Assembly (NCBI GenBank): GCA_029572965.1
Contig: JAKPQD010000273.1
Span: 123,568 to 187,567, forward strand
DNA length: 64,000 bases
Origin: Bacteroidota bacterium
GTDB taxonomy: Bacteria > Bacteroidota > Bacteroidia > Bacteroidales > DTGW01
Direction of reading: 5' to 3'
In this document: piece after piece, positions 18,230-26,298 of the stretch
How positions within the stretch are numbered: the first letter of the stretch is position 1
Layout of the letters: each line of letters starts with the position of its first letter
Made by a program: the position numbers and the translations under genes
Notes under the pieces: model-generated
The model's input: only the letters and a program-made list of their open reading frames with translations
Databases searched by the model: none
What the model was told of the DNA's origin: nothing

Positions 18230-19159
18230 TTAATTCACGGTAAGTTCACGGAAAATATCTTCCAGTTTTGCTTCCGAAACAGCAAGTTCAGTAAGTATCC
18301 AGCCGTTTTTCACGCATAAATTAAATATTTCGCGCCTTGAGGTACAACCCGGACGGCTCTGCACCTCGAACCTGTTAAGGTTACGGTCGGTAAAGTCAAC
18401 AAGACCAACTGTCGGTAGCTCCTGAATAGCTTTAAATATAGCATTACTATCGCCATCTTCAATTTTAACAGTCAGAATTTCTTGCCCCTGTGCCTGTTTG
18501 CGAAGAGTTTCCGCTGTACCATTAGCTACAATCTTTCCGTTATTGATAATCATAATCCTATCGCAGGTAGCTTCAACTTCTGAAAGAATATGGGTACTCA
18601 AAATTACTGTCTTTTCACGGCCAAGTTCGCGGATAAGCTTTCTAATTTCAATAATCTGGTTTGGGTCAAGGCCCGTGGTAGGTTCATCAAGTATTAAAAC
18701 CGATGGGTTATGAATCATGGCTTGTGCCAACCCTACGCGTTGACGGAAGCCTTTACTCAACTCTCCAATACGCTTGTGCTTTTCGGCATTCAGCCCACAT
18801 ACACGAACCATCTCACGAATGCGTTCGGGAATTTTTGATTTTTCAACACCTTGCAGCGAGGCGCAAAACTCAAGATAGTCTATAACAGGCATATCCAAAT
18901 ACAAGGGGTTGTTTTCGGGCAAATAACCAATATGTTTTTTCAGTTCTTCGGCATTGTCGCGTATACTCTTGCCCCCAATAATAATATCCCCTTGCTCGCA
19001 ATTGAGATAGTTGGTTATTATTTTCATGGTAGTTGTTTTTCCGGCACCGTTTGGCCCCAAAAACCCAAGTATTTCGCCTGTTTTAACCTCAAAAGAAATA
19101 TCGTCCACCGCTTTATGATGGCCGTAATTCTTAGTCAGCTTCTCTACTTTGATATCCAT
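18230..19159 (-). CDS. gldA: Gliding motility ABC ATPase GldA
   Basis: The start is placed at MDIKVEKLTKNYG, because the longer open frame runs through a TATTTTTG promoter box (19205-19212, leftward). The 309-residue ATPase has Walker A GFLGPNGAGKTTT, the signature LSKGFRQRVGLAQA, Walker B VLILDEPTTGLDP and the switch His in STHILSEVE, and then a C-terminal extension of about 80 residues as in drug/ABC-2-type ATPases. It heads the gldA-gldF-gldG-DUF4340 operon and would power the GldFG membrane part. In Flavobacterium johnsoniae gldA stands apart from gldFG; here they are together. Confidence 0.85.
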   Translation of the reverse strand: MDIKVEKLTKNYGHHKAVDDISFEVKTGEILGFLGPNGAGKTTTMKIITNYLNCEQGDIIIGGKSIRDNAEELKKHIGYLPENNPLYLDMPVIDYLEFCASLQGVEKSKIPERIREMVRVCGLNAEKHKRIGELSKGFRQRVGLAQAMIHNPSVLILDEPTTGLDPNQIIEIRKLIRELGREKTVILSTHILSEVEATCDRIMIINNGKIVANGTAETLRKQAQGQEILTVKIEDGDSNAIFKAIQELPTVGLVDFTDRNLNRFEVQSRPGCTSRREIFNLCVKNGWILTELAVSEAKLEDIFRELTVN

Positions 19160-19204
19160 AATTGAATGATTATTTGAATTTATTTCGTATTGTTTAAAGT
19201 AAGA

Positions 19205-19212
19205 CAAAAATA
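19205..19212 (-). promoter_or_regulatory. Promoter -7 box of the gldA-gldF-gldG operon
   Basis: Leftward TATTTTTG, 45 nt before the chosen gldA ATG. Confidence 0.5.
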
Positions 19213-19346
19213 AAAATGGCATTTTTTTATATCCAAATGCTTTTAAAATCCATTAACTCAATTTAACAATGTTTAACGCACCTTTGAATTTTAGTGCTTT
19301 AAAGTGCTTTAATATTAATTTCTGAAATTAATGTTAAAACAATAAC

Positions 19347-19354
19347 TAACTTTG
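19347..19354 (+). promoter_or_regulatory. Promoter -7 box of the CBM9-like gene
   Basis: TAACTTTG matches TAnnTTTG, 47 nt before the ATG at 19402. Confidence 0.5.
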
Positions 19355-19401
19355 CCCCGATTAATCCTATTCTTTATTTTTGGGCAACTAATAAAACTAT
19401 A

Positions 19402-20412
19402 ATGAAAAAAACAATTCTTATCTCCGCTCTTTTTATATTAAGCATATTTTCTATAAATGCACAAAGTTATAAAGCTGTAAAAGCAGATGTTGCGCCAGTT
19501 GTTGATGCCAATGGCTCTGATGCCTGTTGGGAAAAAGCCCCTTGGGCTAAAATTGACCAAACGTGGATTGGCTCAAAAACCAATGATGCCGACTTTAGCG
19601 GTAAATATAAAGTTGTATGGACTCCTGAACAACTATACTTCCTGGTAGAAATTACTGATGACAAGCACTACCCAAAGTATCCGGGCAACTGTAACAATAT
19701 TCATAACTTTGATTGTATTGAAATATTTCTGGACGAAGACCGCTCAGGCGGTGACCATCAATACAACTTCAATGCATTTGCCTATCATATTGCGGCCAAT
19801 GGTGATGTATGCGATTTAGGCACTGACAGGGTTAATCACTTATTTAAAAATGATGTAGTTAGTGTATATGACACCATTTCTGAAAATGTCTATTTATGGG
19901 AAGTAGGTATAAAAGTTTTTGACAATACTTATGTTTACGGAGGGAATAATACACCTGTAACTCTTGGACTCAACAAAATAATGGGAATGTCAGTTGCATA
20001 CAACGATAATGACAATGGCTCAACGCGTGAAAGTATGTTTGGTTCTGTAGCTATTGCAGGTGCTGATAAAAACGTTAGTTGGATAAACGCATCATATTTT
20101 GGAAGCGTGATATTATTGAATGATTCTAACCAAACTGATGTTAAAAGCTCAATCACAAGTGGCGATAATTTAAGATGTTCATGGGAACCTGCATCAAAAA
20201 GCATCAATATTTCTTTAGTAAACAGTAATACTGGTACTTGGAAAGCAGAAGTATTGGATATTACCGGAAAAGTAGTGATAGCAAAATCAATTTATAAATC
20301 TGGCAGCCTGGCTACAGATGAGATTAAAGTCCCCAATTCAAGACAAGGCCTCTATTTTGTCCGAATGTCAAACGGAGGGGCTCAATTTTGCTCGAAAGTT
20401 ATTGTAAAATAG
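19402..20412 (+). CDS. Secreted CBM9-like protein with type IX sorting domain
   Basis: A signal peptide (MKKTILISALFILSIFSINAQ) precedes a beta-sandwich of about 220 residues resembling carbohydrate-binding module family 9: VVDANGSDACWEKAPWAKID, GKYKVVWTPEQLYFLVEITDD and DCIEIFLDEDRSGG are typical of that fold. From about residue 255 a C-terminal domain (SINISLVNSNTGTWKAEVLD, VPNSRQGLYFVRM, CSKVIVK) looks like a type A sorting signal for type IX secretion. The protein should be exported and may bind sugars at the cell surface; no catalytic domain is present. It is a single gene with its own promoter and terminator. Confidence 0.8.
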   Translation: MKKTILISALFILSIFSINAQSYKAVKADVAPVVDANGSDACWEKAPWAKIDQTWIGSKTNDADFSGKYKVVWTPEQLYFLVEITDDKHYPKYPGNCNNIHNFDCIEIFLDEDRSGGDHQYNFNAFAYHIAANGDVCDLGTDRVNHLFKNDVVSVYDTISENVYLWEVGIKVFDNTYVYGGNNTPVTLGLNKIMGMSVAYNDNDNGSTRESMFGSVAIAGADKNVSWINASYFGSVILLNDSNQTDVKSSITSGDNLRCSWEPASKSINISLVNSNTGTWKAEVLDITGKVVIAKSIYKSGSLATDEIKVPNSRQGLYFVRMSNGGAQFCSKVIVK

Positions 20413-20453
20413 CCGCCAGAATAATTTTCTTCAACATTTATTGCTAATTTACT

Positions 20454-20498
20454 AATGAGGGAGTATGTATAAATCTTATATATGCTCCCTCATTTATT
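20454..20498 (+). terminator. Terminator of the CBM9-like gene
   Basis: AATGAGGGAG (20454-20463) pairs over 10 bp with CTCCCTCATT (20485-20494), followed by TATT. The T-tail is short but the stem is strong. Confidence 0.7.
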
Positions 20499-20626
20499 AA
20501 AATAATAATTAGATTTGTCAGATTTTTTAATCAAATCGGTTATTACTTTGTTCATGGAGTAAAATCTTACCAATCAGCTTTTTTCTTAGCTCTTGGTTCT
20601 TGCTTCGTAACACTAAATAGAATTTT

Positions 20627-21919
20627 ATGCAAAAAGATATCATATTACGGGGTTGTTCTGAAGTTGTAAATGATAACATGGAAACCTTCAAATGCAACCC
20701 TTCGCCATGTTCAAAACTAAATACATACAACTGGGCATACGACTTACCTCAAGGCCTTATTCCTTACGATGTTGTAGAAGTGCGTTTTAAAAACACCCGC
20801 AAAGGTTTTTACCGCAATGTCAATGGCTTAGAAATTAAACAAGGTGACATTGTTGCCGTTGAAGCATCGCCAGGCCACGATATAGGCATTGTGTCGCTTG
20901 TTGGCGAGCAGGTACGCCAACAAATCAAGCGTTATAAGGTACGTACAGAAAATGGAGATTATCGCAAGCTTTATCGTAAGGCAAAACAAACAGACATTGA
21001 CAAATGGTACGAATCTATTAGCTTAGAAGAAAGTACCATGTTAAAAGCCCGTAAAATAAGCGACTCTCTAAATCTTAACATGAAAATTGGAGATGTTGAG
21101 TACCAGGGTGACAGGTCAAAGGCCATCTTTTACTATATAGCCGACGAACGTGTTGACTTTCGGGAACTGATCAAGGTTTTGGCCGAAGAATTTCGTGTAC
21201 GTATAGAGATGAAGCAGATTGGGGCACGCCAGGAAGCCGGACGTATTGGAGGTATTGGCCCTTGTGGGCGCGAACTTTGCTGTTCGACATGGATAAACAA
21301 CTTCGTATCTGTATCAACTAATGCAGCCCGCTACCAAGACCTTTCGCTCAACCCCCAAAAACTGGCCGGGCAGTGTGGTAAGCTCAAGTGCTGCCTCAAC
21401 TATGAGCTCGATGCTTACCTCGATGCCCAAAAAGACTTCCCGGACACCAACATTGTTTTGGAAACCGCCGAAGGCCCTGCATATCACCAAAAAACTGATG
21501 TATTCAGACGAGTGATGTGGTATGCACTAAACAAAAACGAACAAACCAATTTTATTGCCCTTTCTGTCGAAAAAGTTTTTGAAACCATTGAATCTAATAA
21601 AAAAGGTATTAAAGTAAAGTTAGATAGTGAAGAACTTAAACCTCAGGGCGCTGTTCCGGTTATCGAGGAGCTTGATTACGCCAATGTGGTCGGACAAGAC
21701 AGCCTTACCCGTTTTGACGATAAGAAAAAGAAAGACAAGCAACAGTTTCAAAAAAATAGGCCTAACAAACCAAACAGCGCCAACAACAGGCAGAACAACC
21801 CAGAAAATGCTAATAGGCCAAATAATCCGGGGGGGGCAAACCGACCAAAATTTCAGAACAACCCTAATAGACAAAACAAACAGAACAATCAGCAAAAGCC
21901 CAATGAAAACAAAGCTTAG
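20627..21919 (+). CDS. ricT: PSP1/RicT-family regulatory iron-sulfur protein
   Basis: The first about 300 residues match the RicT/PSP1 family: an N-terminal FKNTRKGFYRN beta-region, then EFRVRIEMKQIGARQEAGRIGGIGPCGRELCC and AGQCGKLKCCLNYELDAY. The CGRELCC and CGKLKCC cysteines match those that ligate a cluster in the Bacillus RicAFT complex, which governs mRNA maturation and developmental regulators. The last about 65 residues are a low-complexity Asn/Pro/Gln/Lys tail containing a G8 tract. The gene overlaps the start of gldH by 17 nt, an arrangement that suggests translational coupling. RicA and RicF are not in the window. Confidence 0.8.
   Translation: MQKDIILRGCSEVVNDNMETFKCNPSPCSKLNTYNWAYDLPQGLIPYDVVEVRFKNTRKGFYRNVNGLEIKQGDIVAVEASPGHDIGIVSLVGEQVRQQIKRYKVRTENGDYRKLYRKAKQTDIDKWYESISLEESTMLKARKISDSLNLNMKIGDVEYQGDRSKAIFYYIADERVDFRELIKVLAEEFRVRIEMKQIGARQEAGRIGGIGPCGRELCCSTWINNFVSVSTNAARYQDLSLNPQKLAGQCGKLKCCLNYELDAYLDAQKDFPDTNIVLETAEGPAYHQKTDVFRRVMWYALNKNEQTNFIALSVEKVFETIESNKKGIKVKLDSEELKPQGAVPVIEELDYANVVGQDSLTRFDDKKKKDKQQFQKNRPNKPNSANNRQNNPENANRPNNPGGANRPKFQNNPNRQNKQNNQQKPNENKA
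21829..21836 (+). repeat. G8 homopolymer tract inside ricT
   Basis: Eight consecutive Gs encode part of PGGA in the disordered RicT tail. Loss of one G would shift ricT into the gldH frame, which is open from 21627 through the gldH stop. Such tracts are prone to slippage. Confidence 0.6.
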
Positions 21920-22370
21920 CCTTTTAGTTTTAGTTGTTTTAACAGTGTTAAGCTGTGTAAACAGAGAGCAATATGTTCAAAATTTTTCTATTGCAGACAG
22001 CAAGTGGAAAATTTCGAACAAATGCCGGTTTGAATACATCAATAATGACACCGTTTCACCCAGTAACGTTTATTTCAACCTGAGGCACTCAGGCAACTAC
22101 AAGTATAGCAATATCTACCTTTTTGTTACTACCATGGCCCCCAATGGTAATAAAATTATAGACACCCTGGAATATAACCTCGCAGATGCAAAAGGGCGCT
22201 GGATTGGCAAAGGCCTTTCGGATATCAAAAACATTAAATTGGGGTACAAGAAGGCTGTCCGTTTTTCGCAAAACGGGAAATACATGTTTTATGTAACTCA
22301 CGGCATGCGCGAGAATGAGCTGGAAGGAATTATTGATGTTGGCATCATCATTGAAAAATCAAAGCAATAA
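21903..22370 (+). CDS. gldH: Gliding motility lipoprotein GldH
   Basis: The start is set inside the open frame at MKTKLSLLVLVVLTVLSC, a full lipoprotein signal with lipobox TVLSC; upstream codons in this frame are only a shadow of ricT. The mature part of about 135 residues has the GldH pattern (NFSIADSKWKISNKCRFEY, NVYFNLRHSGNYKYSNIYLFVT, GRWIGKGLSDIKN, GMRENELEGIIDVGI). GldH is a lipoprotein required for gliding in Flavobacterium. Its first codons overlap the end of ricT, so the two are probably translationally coupled. trmB follows after 12 nt. Confidence 0.88.
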   Translation: MKTKLSLLVLVVLTVLSCVNREQYVQNFSIADSKWKISNKCRFEYINNDTVSPSNVYFNLRHSGNYKYSNIYLFVTTMAPNGNKIIDTLEYNLADAKGRWIGKGLSDIKNIKLGYKKAVRFSQNGKYMFYVTHGMRENELEGIIDVGIIIEKSKQ

Positions 22371-22382
22371 CAATTACTATTT

Positions 22383-23111
22383 ATGGGGAAGGACAAACTC
22401 AGGAGGTTTGCCGAATTGCATACATTTCAGCACGTGATTGAAGCTGATTATAACCAGGTGTACCAAAAAGACCACGCGGTAAAAGGAACCTGGCACAAAG
22501 ATATTTTCAGAAACAATAATCCTATTATCCTTGAATTGGGATGCGGCAAAGGCGAATATGTAGTTGCCCTGGCACAAATATATCCTGACAAAAACTTCAT
22601 CGGGATAGACATTAAAGGCAACCGAATGTGGGTTGGCGCCAAACAAGCCCTTGAAAAAGGGCTTACAAATGTTTACTTTGTCCGTACCCGCATCGAATTT
22701 ATCGAATCGTTTTTCAGTAAAGACGAAGTGGACGAAATTTGGGTTACCTTTCCAGACCCTCAAATGCAAAGCAACCGCAGGCGCAAAAGGCTTACAGCCC
22801 CTTCGTTTCTCAACCGCTACAAAAATTTCTTAAAGCCGCAAGGCATAATACACCTAAAAACTGACAGCCTTTTTCTGCACAAATACACCAAAGCGGTTAT
22901 TGAGCATAACCAGTTGCCGCTTAAAGTAGCTACCGATGACCTGTATAACAGCCCATACAGCCAGTTGACTTATGGCGTAACTACCCACTACGAAAAACTT
23001 TTCATACAAAAAACAAAAAAAATAACTTACCTTCAATTCCAATTGCTACAGCAAGAGATTATTGATATCGACCAAACGTATGACCGACAGCTTCTTTCAG
23101 AAAGTATATAA
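22383..23111 (+). CDS. trmB: tRNA (guanine-N7-)-methyltransferase
   Basis: At 242 residues it shows the SAM-binding ILELGCGKGEYVVALA, the second-strand acidic FIGIDIKGNRMW, the family hallmark WVTFPDPQMQSNRRRKRLT and the C-terminal Y-E-KLF block. It forms m7G46 in tRNA variable loops. It sits 12 nt after gldH and its last 32 nt overlap the alkyltransferase-like gene, placing it in the ricT-gldH-trmB-ATL-GNAT run. Confidence 0.95.
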   Translation: MGKDKLRRFAELHTFQHVIEADYNQVYQKDHAVKGTWHKDIFRNNNPIILELGCGKGEYVVALAQIYPDKNFIGIDIKGNRMWVGAKQALEKGLTNVYFVRTRIEFIESFFSKDEVDEIWVTFPDPQMQSNRRRKRLTAPSFLNRYKNFLKPQGIIHLKTDSLFLHKYTKAVIEHNQLPLKVATDDLYNSPYSQLTYGVTTHYEKLFIQKTKKITYLQFQLLQQEIIDIDQTYDRQLLSESI

Positions 23112-23409
23112 TGTTACAAAGCTTGTGCCTCATGGAAGAGTTACGACATACGGAGCAATAGCCCGTTTCATAGGCTCTCCGCAATCGTCCCGAATGGTAG
23201 GCTGGGCGCTGAACAACTGTCATCACCTCGAAGAGTTTATCCCTGCCCATCGCGTTGTTAACCGCAATGGGATGCTTAGCGGCAAACATCATTTTGGGAA
23301 CCCTTCAATAATGCAGCAATTGCTTGAGAATGAAGGCGTAGAGATTACCAACGACCACATTGTCAACTTTGACAAGCTTTTTTGGAATCCTTCTGTTGAA
23401 CTTAAATAA
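23080..23409 (+). CDS. Alkyltransferase-like DNA-binding protein (ATL)
   Basis: This 109-residue protein has only the C-terminal domain of O6-alkylguanine-DNA alkyltransferases: VPHGRVTTYGAIARFIGSPQSSRMVGWALNN contains the helix-turn-helix and arginine finger. In the active-site motif the cysteine of PCHRV is replaced by alanine (IPAHRVVNRNG), so it cannot accept alkyl groups. Such proteins bind alkylated bases and hand them to nucleotide excision repair. The ATG at 23080 is preferred over an upstream TTG; it overlaps trmB by 32 nt. A GNAT gene follows after 11 nt. Confidence 0.88.
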   Translation: MTDSFFQKVYNVTKLVPHGRVTTYGAIARFIGSPQSSRMVGWALNNCHHLEEFIPAHRVVNRNGMLSGKHHFGNPSIMQQLLENEGVEITNDHIVNFDKLFWNPSVELK

Positions 23410-23420
23410 ATTTATAAGCC

Positions 23421-23903
23421 ATGAAGAAGAAAACCCTCATATTGCCTTGTACCATGGACGACTTCAACGAAATAACCCGGGATATTGTCGATTTTTGGGG
23501 TAGTGACCGAACATTGTACCTTCATCACCCTTATTTAGTCTATGAATTTGGCAATACAGCTTTTGTTATCAAAGAAAAAGGCCAGGTTATAGCCTATTTG
23601 TTCGGGTTCTTTTCCCAAACCGAAAGTGTAGCCTATGTCCATCTTTTGGGAGTCAGAGAATCATGCCAGCGTCAGGGTTATGGACAAATGCTGTATGAAC
23701 ACTTTATTAATATTGCTAAGCAAAAAGGGATAAAGAAACTAAAAGCCATTACCACCCCAACAAACTTCAAATCGGTTAGTTTTCATAAAAACAAAATAGG
23801 AATGACCTTACTTGGCCAACCAGACAGCAACGGCATTAATGTAGTAAAGAATTATTCTGGCATCGACAAAGACAGGGTGGTGTTTCTCAAAGAGATAAAG
23901 TAA
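23421..23903 (+). CDS. GNAT-family N-acetyltransferase
   Basis: This is a 160-residue GNAT fold protein. The acetyl-CoA-binding motif A is VHLLGVRESCQRQGYGQMLYEHF near residues 73-95, with the R/QxxGxG/A pattern; the preceding strands (NTAFVIKEKGQVIAYLFGFF) and a following AITTPTNFKSVSFHKNKIGM complete the fold. The acceptor is unknown. It ends the ricT-gldH-trmB-ATL run. No terminator was seen after it. Confidence 0.8.
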   Translation: MKKKTLILPCTMDDFNEITRDIVDFWGSDRTLYLHHPYLVYEFGNTAFVIKEKGQVIAYLFGFFSQTESVAYVHLLGVRESCQRQGYGQMLYEHFINIAKQKGIKKLKAITTPTNFKSVSFHKNKIGMTLLGQPDSNGINVVKNYSGIDKDRVVFLKEIK

Positions 23904-24004
23904 TTTCTAAATAATCAGCATTTTTCTAATTTCACACAGTCGTCTTTTGTATCTATTTGTAGTTCTATCTCTTTTAGAATGCTCTTTTAATCTTTAAACC
24001 CAAA

Positions 24005-24025
24005 TTAAGCATTAAAAATGCTTAA
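24005..24025. promoter_or_regulatory. Palindrome upstream of the ychF promoter
   Basis: TTAAGCATT-AAA-AATGCTTAA is an exact 9-bp inverted repeat ending 26 nt before the ychF -7 box. It could be an operator; a short GCATT/AATGC relative occurs at 63611-63623. Confidence 0.35.
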
Positions 24026-24051
24026 TCGAAATACAAAGTAATTTTTCGGAT

Positions 24052-24059
24052 TATCTTTG
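24052..24059 (+). promoter_or_regulatory. Promoter -7 box of ychF
   Basis: TATCTTTG, exact TAnnTTTG, 20 nt before the ychF ATG. Confidence 0.55.
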
Positions 24060-24079
24060 CACCCTTAATTATAATTAGT

Positions 24080-25183
24080 ATGGCATTACAATGTGGCATA
24101 GTAGGTTTGCCAAACGTTGGTAAATCAACTCTTTTTAACTGTTTGTCCAATGCAAAAGCCCAAGCTGCAAATTTTCCGTTTTGCACCATTGAACCCAACG
24201 TTGGGGTGATTACTGTCCCTGATGAGCGTTTGACTAAACTGGCCGAGATAGACAAACCCGCAAGGATTGTTCCTACAACTGTTGAAATTGTTGACATTGC
24301 GGGTCTTGTAAAAGGGGCAAGCAAAGGCGAAGGGTTGGGGAACAAATTTTTGGCCAATATTCGTGAAACTGATGCAATCATTCATGTTTTACGTTGCTTT
24401 GACGATGAAAATGTAACCCATGTTGATGGATCTATCAACCCGGTCAGAGATAAGGAAATCATTGATATGGAACTTCAGCTTAAAGACCTTGAAACTGTTG
24501 AAAGCCGCATAGCTAAAGTGCAAAAACAAGCACAGACCGGAGGGGACAAACAGGCTAAACGATTACTGGAAATACTCCTTCAATATAAAGAAGTATTGTT
24601 GCATGGCCAAAGTGCCCGCGTGGTTAAACTTGACAACAAAGAAGACCAGAAACTGGCTAATGACCTGTTTTTGCTTACAGATAAACCTGTATTGTATGTA
24701 TGCAATGTAGATGAAAAAGCTGTTATAAAAGGCAACAAATATGTTGACATGGTCAAAGAAGCCGTAAAAAACGAAAATGCAGAGGTACTAATTGTTGCTG
24801 CCAAAACAGAATCGGAGATTGCCGAATTTGACACCTACGAAGAACGCAAGATGTTCCTGGACGAACTGGGATTAGAAGAATCAGGCGTTGCAAGGCTTAT
24901 CAAATCAGCATATAAACTTCTTAACCTCGAAACATTCTTCACTACCGGGGCTGACGAAACAAGGGCCTGGACTTATATCCGCGGGACCAAAGCCCCACAA
25001 GCCGCCGGCGTTATCCATAGCGACTTTGAAAAAGGCTTTATCCGTGCTGAGGTAATCAAATACAATGACTATGTTACCTTAGGCTCTGAAGCTGCATGCA
25101 AAGAAGCCGGAAAATTATCTATTGAAGGAAAAGAATACGTGGTACAAGATGGCGACATTATGCACTTTAGGTTTAATGTGTAA
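24080..25183 (+). CDS. ychF: Redox-regulated P-loop ATPase YchF
   Basis: The 367-residue protein matches YchF (Obg-related) over its full length. The P-loop GLPNVGKST is at residues 9-17, switch II is EIVDIAGLVKGASKGEGLGN, and the C-terminal TGS-like domain has TTGADETRAWTYIRGTKAPQAAGVIHSDFEKGFIRAEV. The usual GTP-specificity motif NKxD appears as CNVDEK, as expected for a family that prefers ATP. It binds ribosomes and is tied to oxidative-stress responses. It has its own promoter and no tight neighbours. Confidence 0.96.
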   Translation: MALQCGIVGLPNVGKSTLFNCLSNAKAQAANFPFCTIEPNVGVITVPDERLTKLAEIDKPARIVPTTVEIVDIAGLVKGASKGEGLGNKFLANIRETDAIIHVLRCFDDENVTHVDGSINPVRDKEIIDMELQLKDLETVESRIAKVQKQAQTGGDKQAKRLLEILLQYKEVLLHGQSARVVKLDNKEDQKLANDLFLLTDKPVLYVCNVDEKAVIKGNKYVDMVKEAVKNENAEVLIVAAKTESEIAEFDTYEERKMFLDELGLEESGVARLIKSAYKLLNLETFFTTGADETRAWTYIRGTKAPQAAGVIHSDFEKGFIRAEVIKYNDYVTLGSEAACKEAGKLSIEGKEYVVQDGDIMHFRFNV

Positions 25184-25482
25184 CGAAAACTCCCATACTT
25201 TCTAATTAGGACAACCTATACGGGCTCACAACTAAAACTTTTTTAAAGTTTGTAACTGCTTTCAGATATTAAAACTAAACGCTATAAGAGCCTTAGTAAG
25301 TATTGTATGAGTGTTTCTAAAATACGGTCATAACCCTCAAAACAAGGAAAAACAATATCCAATAAATACCCATATATCAGCCCCTCAAATTAGATAAGAA
25401 TAATTTGAAAATTTAATAAACTTGCTGTTCAGAAACTGTCTAATTCTTTTTATTTTTGATTAATAAATTATAAACAGAATTT

Positions 25483-25881
25483 ATGGCAACTATATTTTCG
25501 CGCATCATTGCAGGTGAAATACCAAGCTACAAGGTAGCTGAAGACGACAACTTTTTTGCATTCCTTGACATTAACCCCCTGATAAAAGGGCACACGCTGG
25601 TAGTGCCTAAAAAAGAGGTGGACTACCTGTTTGATATTGACGATGCATTGCTCGAAAAAATGATGGTATTTTCAAAACGTACAGCAAAAGCCATTGAAAA
25701 AGTAGTAAAGTGTCAACGTGTTGGGCTAACAGTTATTGGTCTTGAAGTGCCACATGCCCATATACATTTAATACCCATTATTACAGGCATGCAAGATATG
25801 AACTTTGCCAATCCCAAGCTAAAACTCACAAAAGAAGAATTTGAAGAAATTGCCCTGGCAATAAATAAAGCATGGAGGTAG
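25483..25881 (+). CDS. HIT-family hydrolase
   Basis: This 132-residue HIT protein has the histidine triad HAHIHLIPI with His at residues 91, 93 and 95. The N-terminal IFSRIIAGEIPSYKVAEDDNFFAFLDI and KGHTLVVPKKE are typical of the Hint-like branch, which hydrolyses nucleoside phosphoramidates or dinucleotide phosphates. The G-N residues usually seen before the triad appear as VIGLEVPHAH. The 299-nt gap before it holds no recognisable gene, and no clear promoter was found. Confidence 0.92.
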   Translation: MATIFSRIIAGEIPSYKVAEDDNFFAFLDINPLIKGHTLVVPKKEVDYLFDIDDALLEKMMVFSKRTAKAIEKVVKCQRVGLTVIGLEVPHAHIHLIPIITGMQDMNFANPKLKLTKEEFEEIALAINKAWR

Positions 25882-26298
25882 TAAATACTATTCTTAGCCG
25901 CGTGGCGGCGAGATATTTGTAAAAATGGACAGTATATACAAAGCCAGGTAGTGGCGATATGTACCGGTGCTACGCACCTTTCTACATCAACATCATATAT
26001 TTACAAATAAATCGCAACTATGTTGCTGCTAATTATATTATTATTCAAAGTTTTACTTTATCAAACCAGCAATAATAAAACATAGCTCTACTGCTTACGC
26101 GGCAGGCCTTATAATACAACTTTTTTTATGTCTTTCCCCTTTTTCCTTTGGGCTATTCTTAAACAAGGTTAAAAAAGCAACAATTTTGCAGGTCATTAAA
26201 TGTGTTTTGCAAAAATTGTCTTACTTTGGGCAAAATTTTGTTTTTACAAAAATTTTTATTTGCAAACAAGTATGCACAAAATCTAACAAGGACAAATA
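25882..26298. repeat. Array of five variable mini-palindromes
   Basis: This 417-nt gap has no gene. It holds five hairpins: GCCGC-GTG-GCGGC (25897-25909), GCCA-GGTAG-TGGC (25943-25955), GGTGC-TAC-GCACC (25966-25978), GCAAC-TAT-GTTGC (26014-26026) and CTGC-N7-GCAG (26091-26105). Arm sequences differ but each is self-complementary, and spacers carry ATATTTGTA or its inverse TTACAAATA (25913 and 26001). The rest up to the DUF2723 gene is AT-rich with no recognised signal. Confidence 0.55.

Noticed and set aside
25897..26105. CRISPR array
   Set aside because: There is no constant direct repeat with unique spacers; the palindromes themselves vary, and no cas gene is near.
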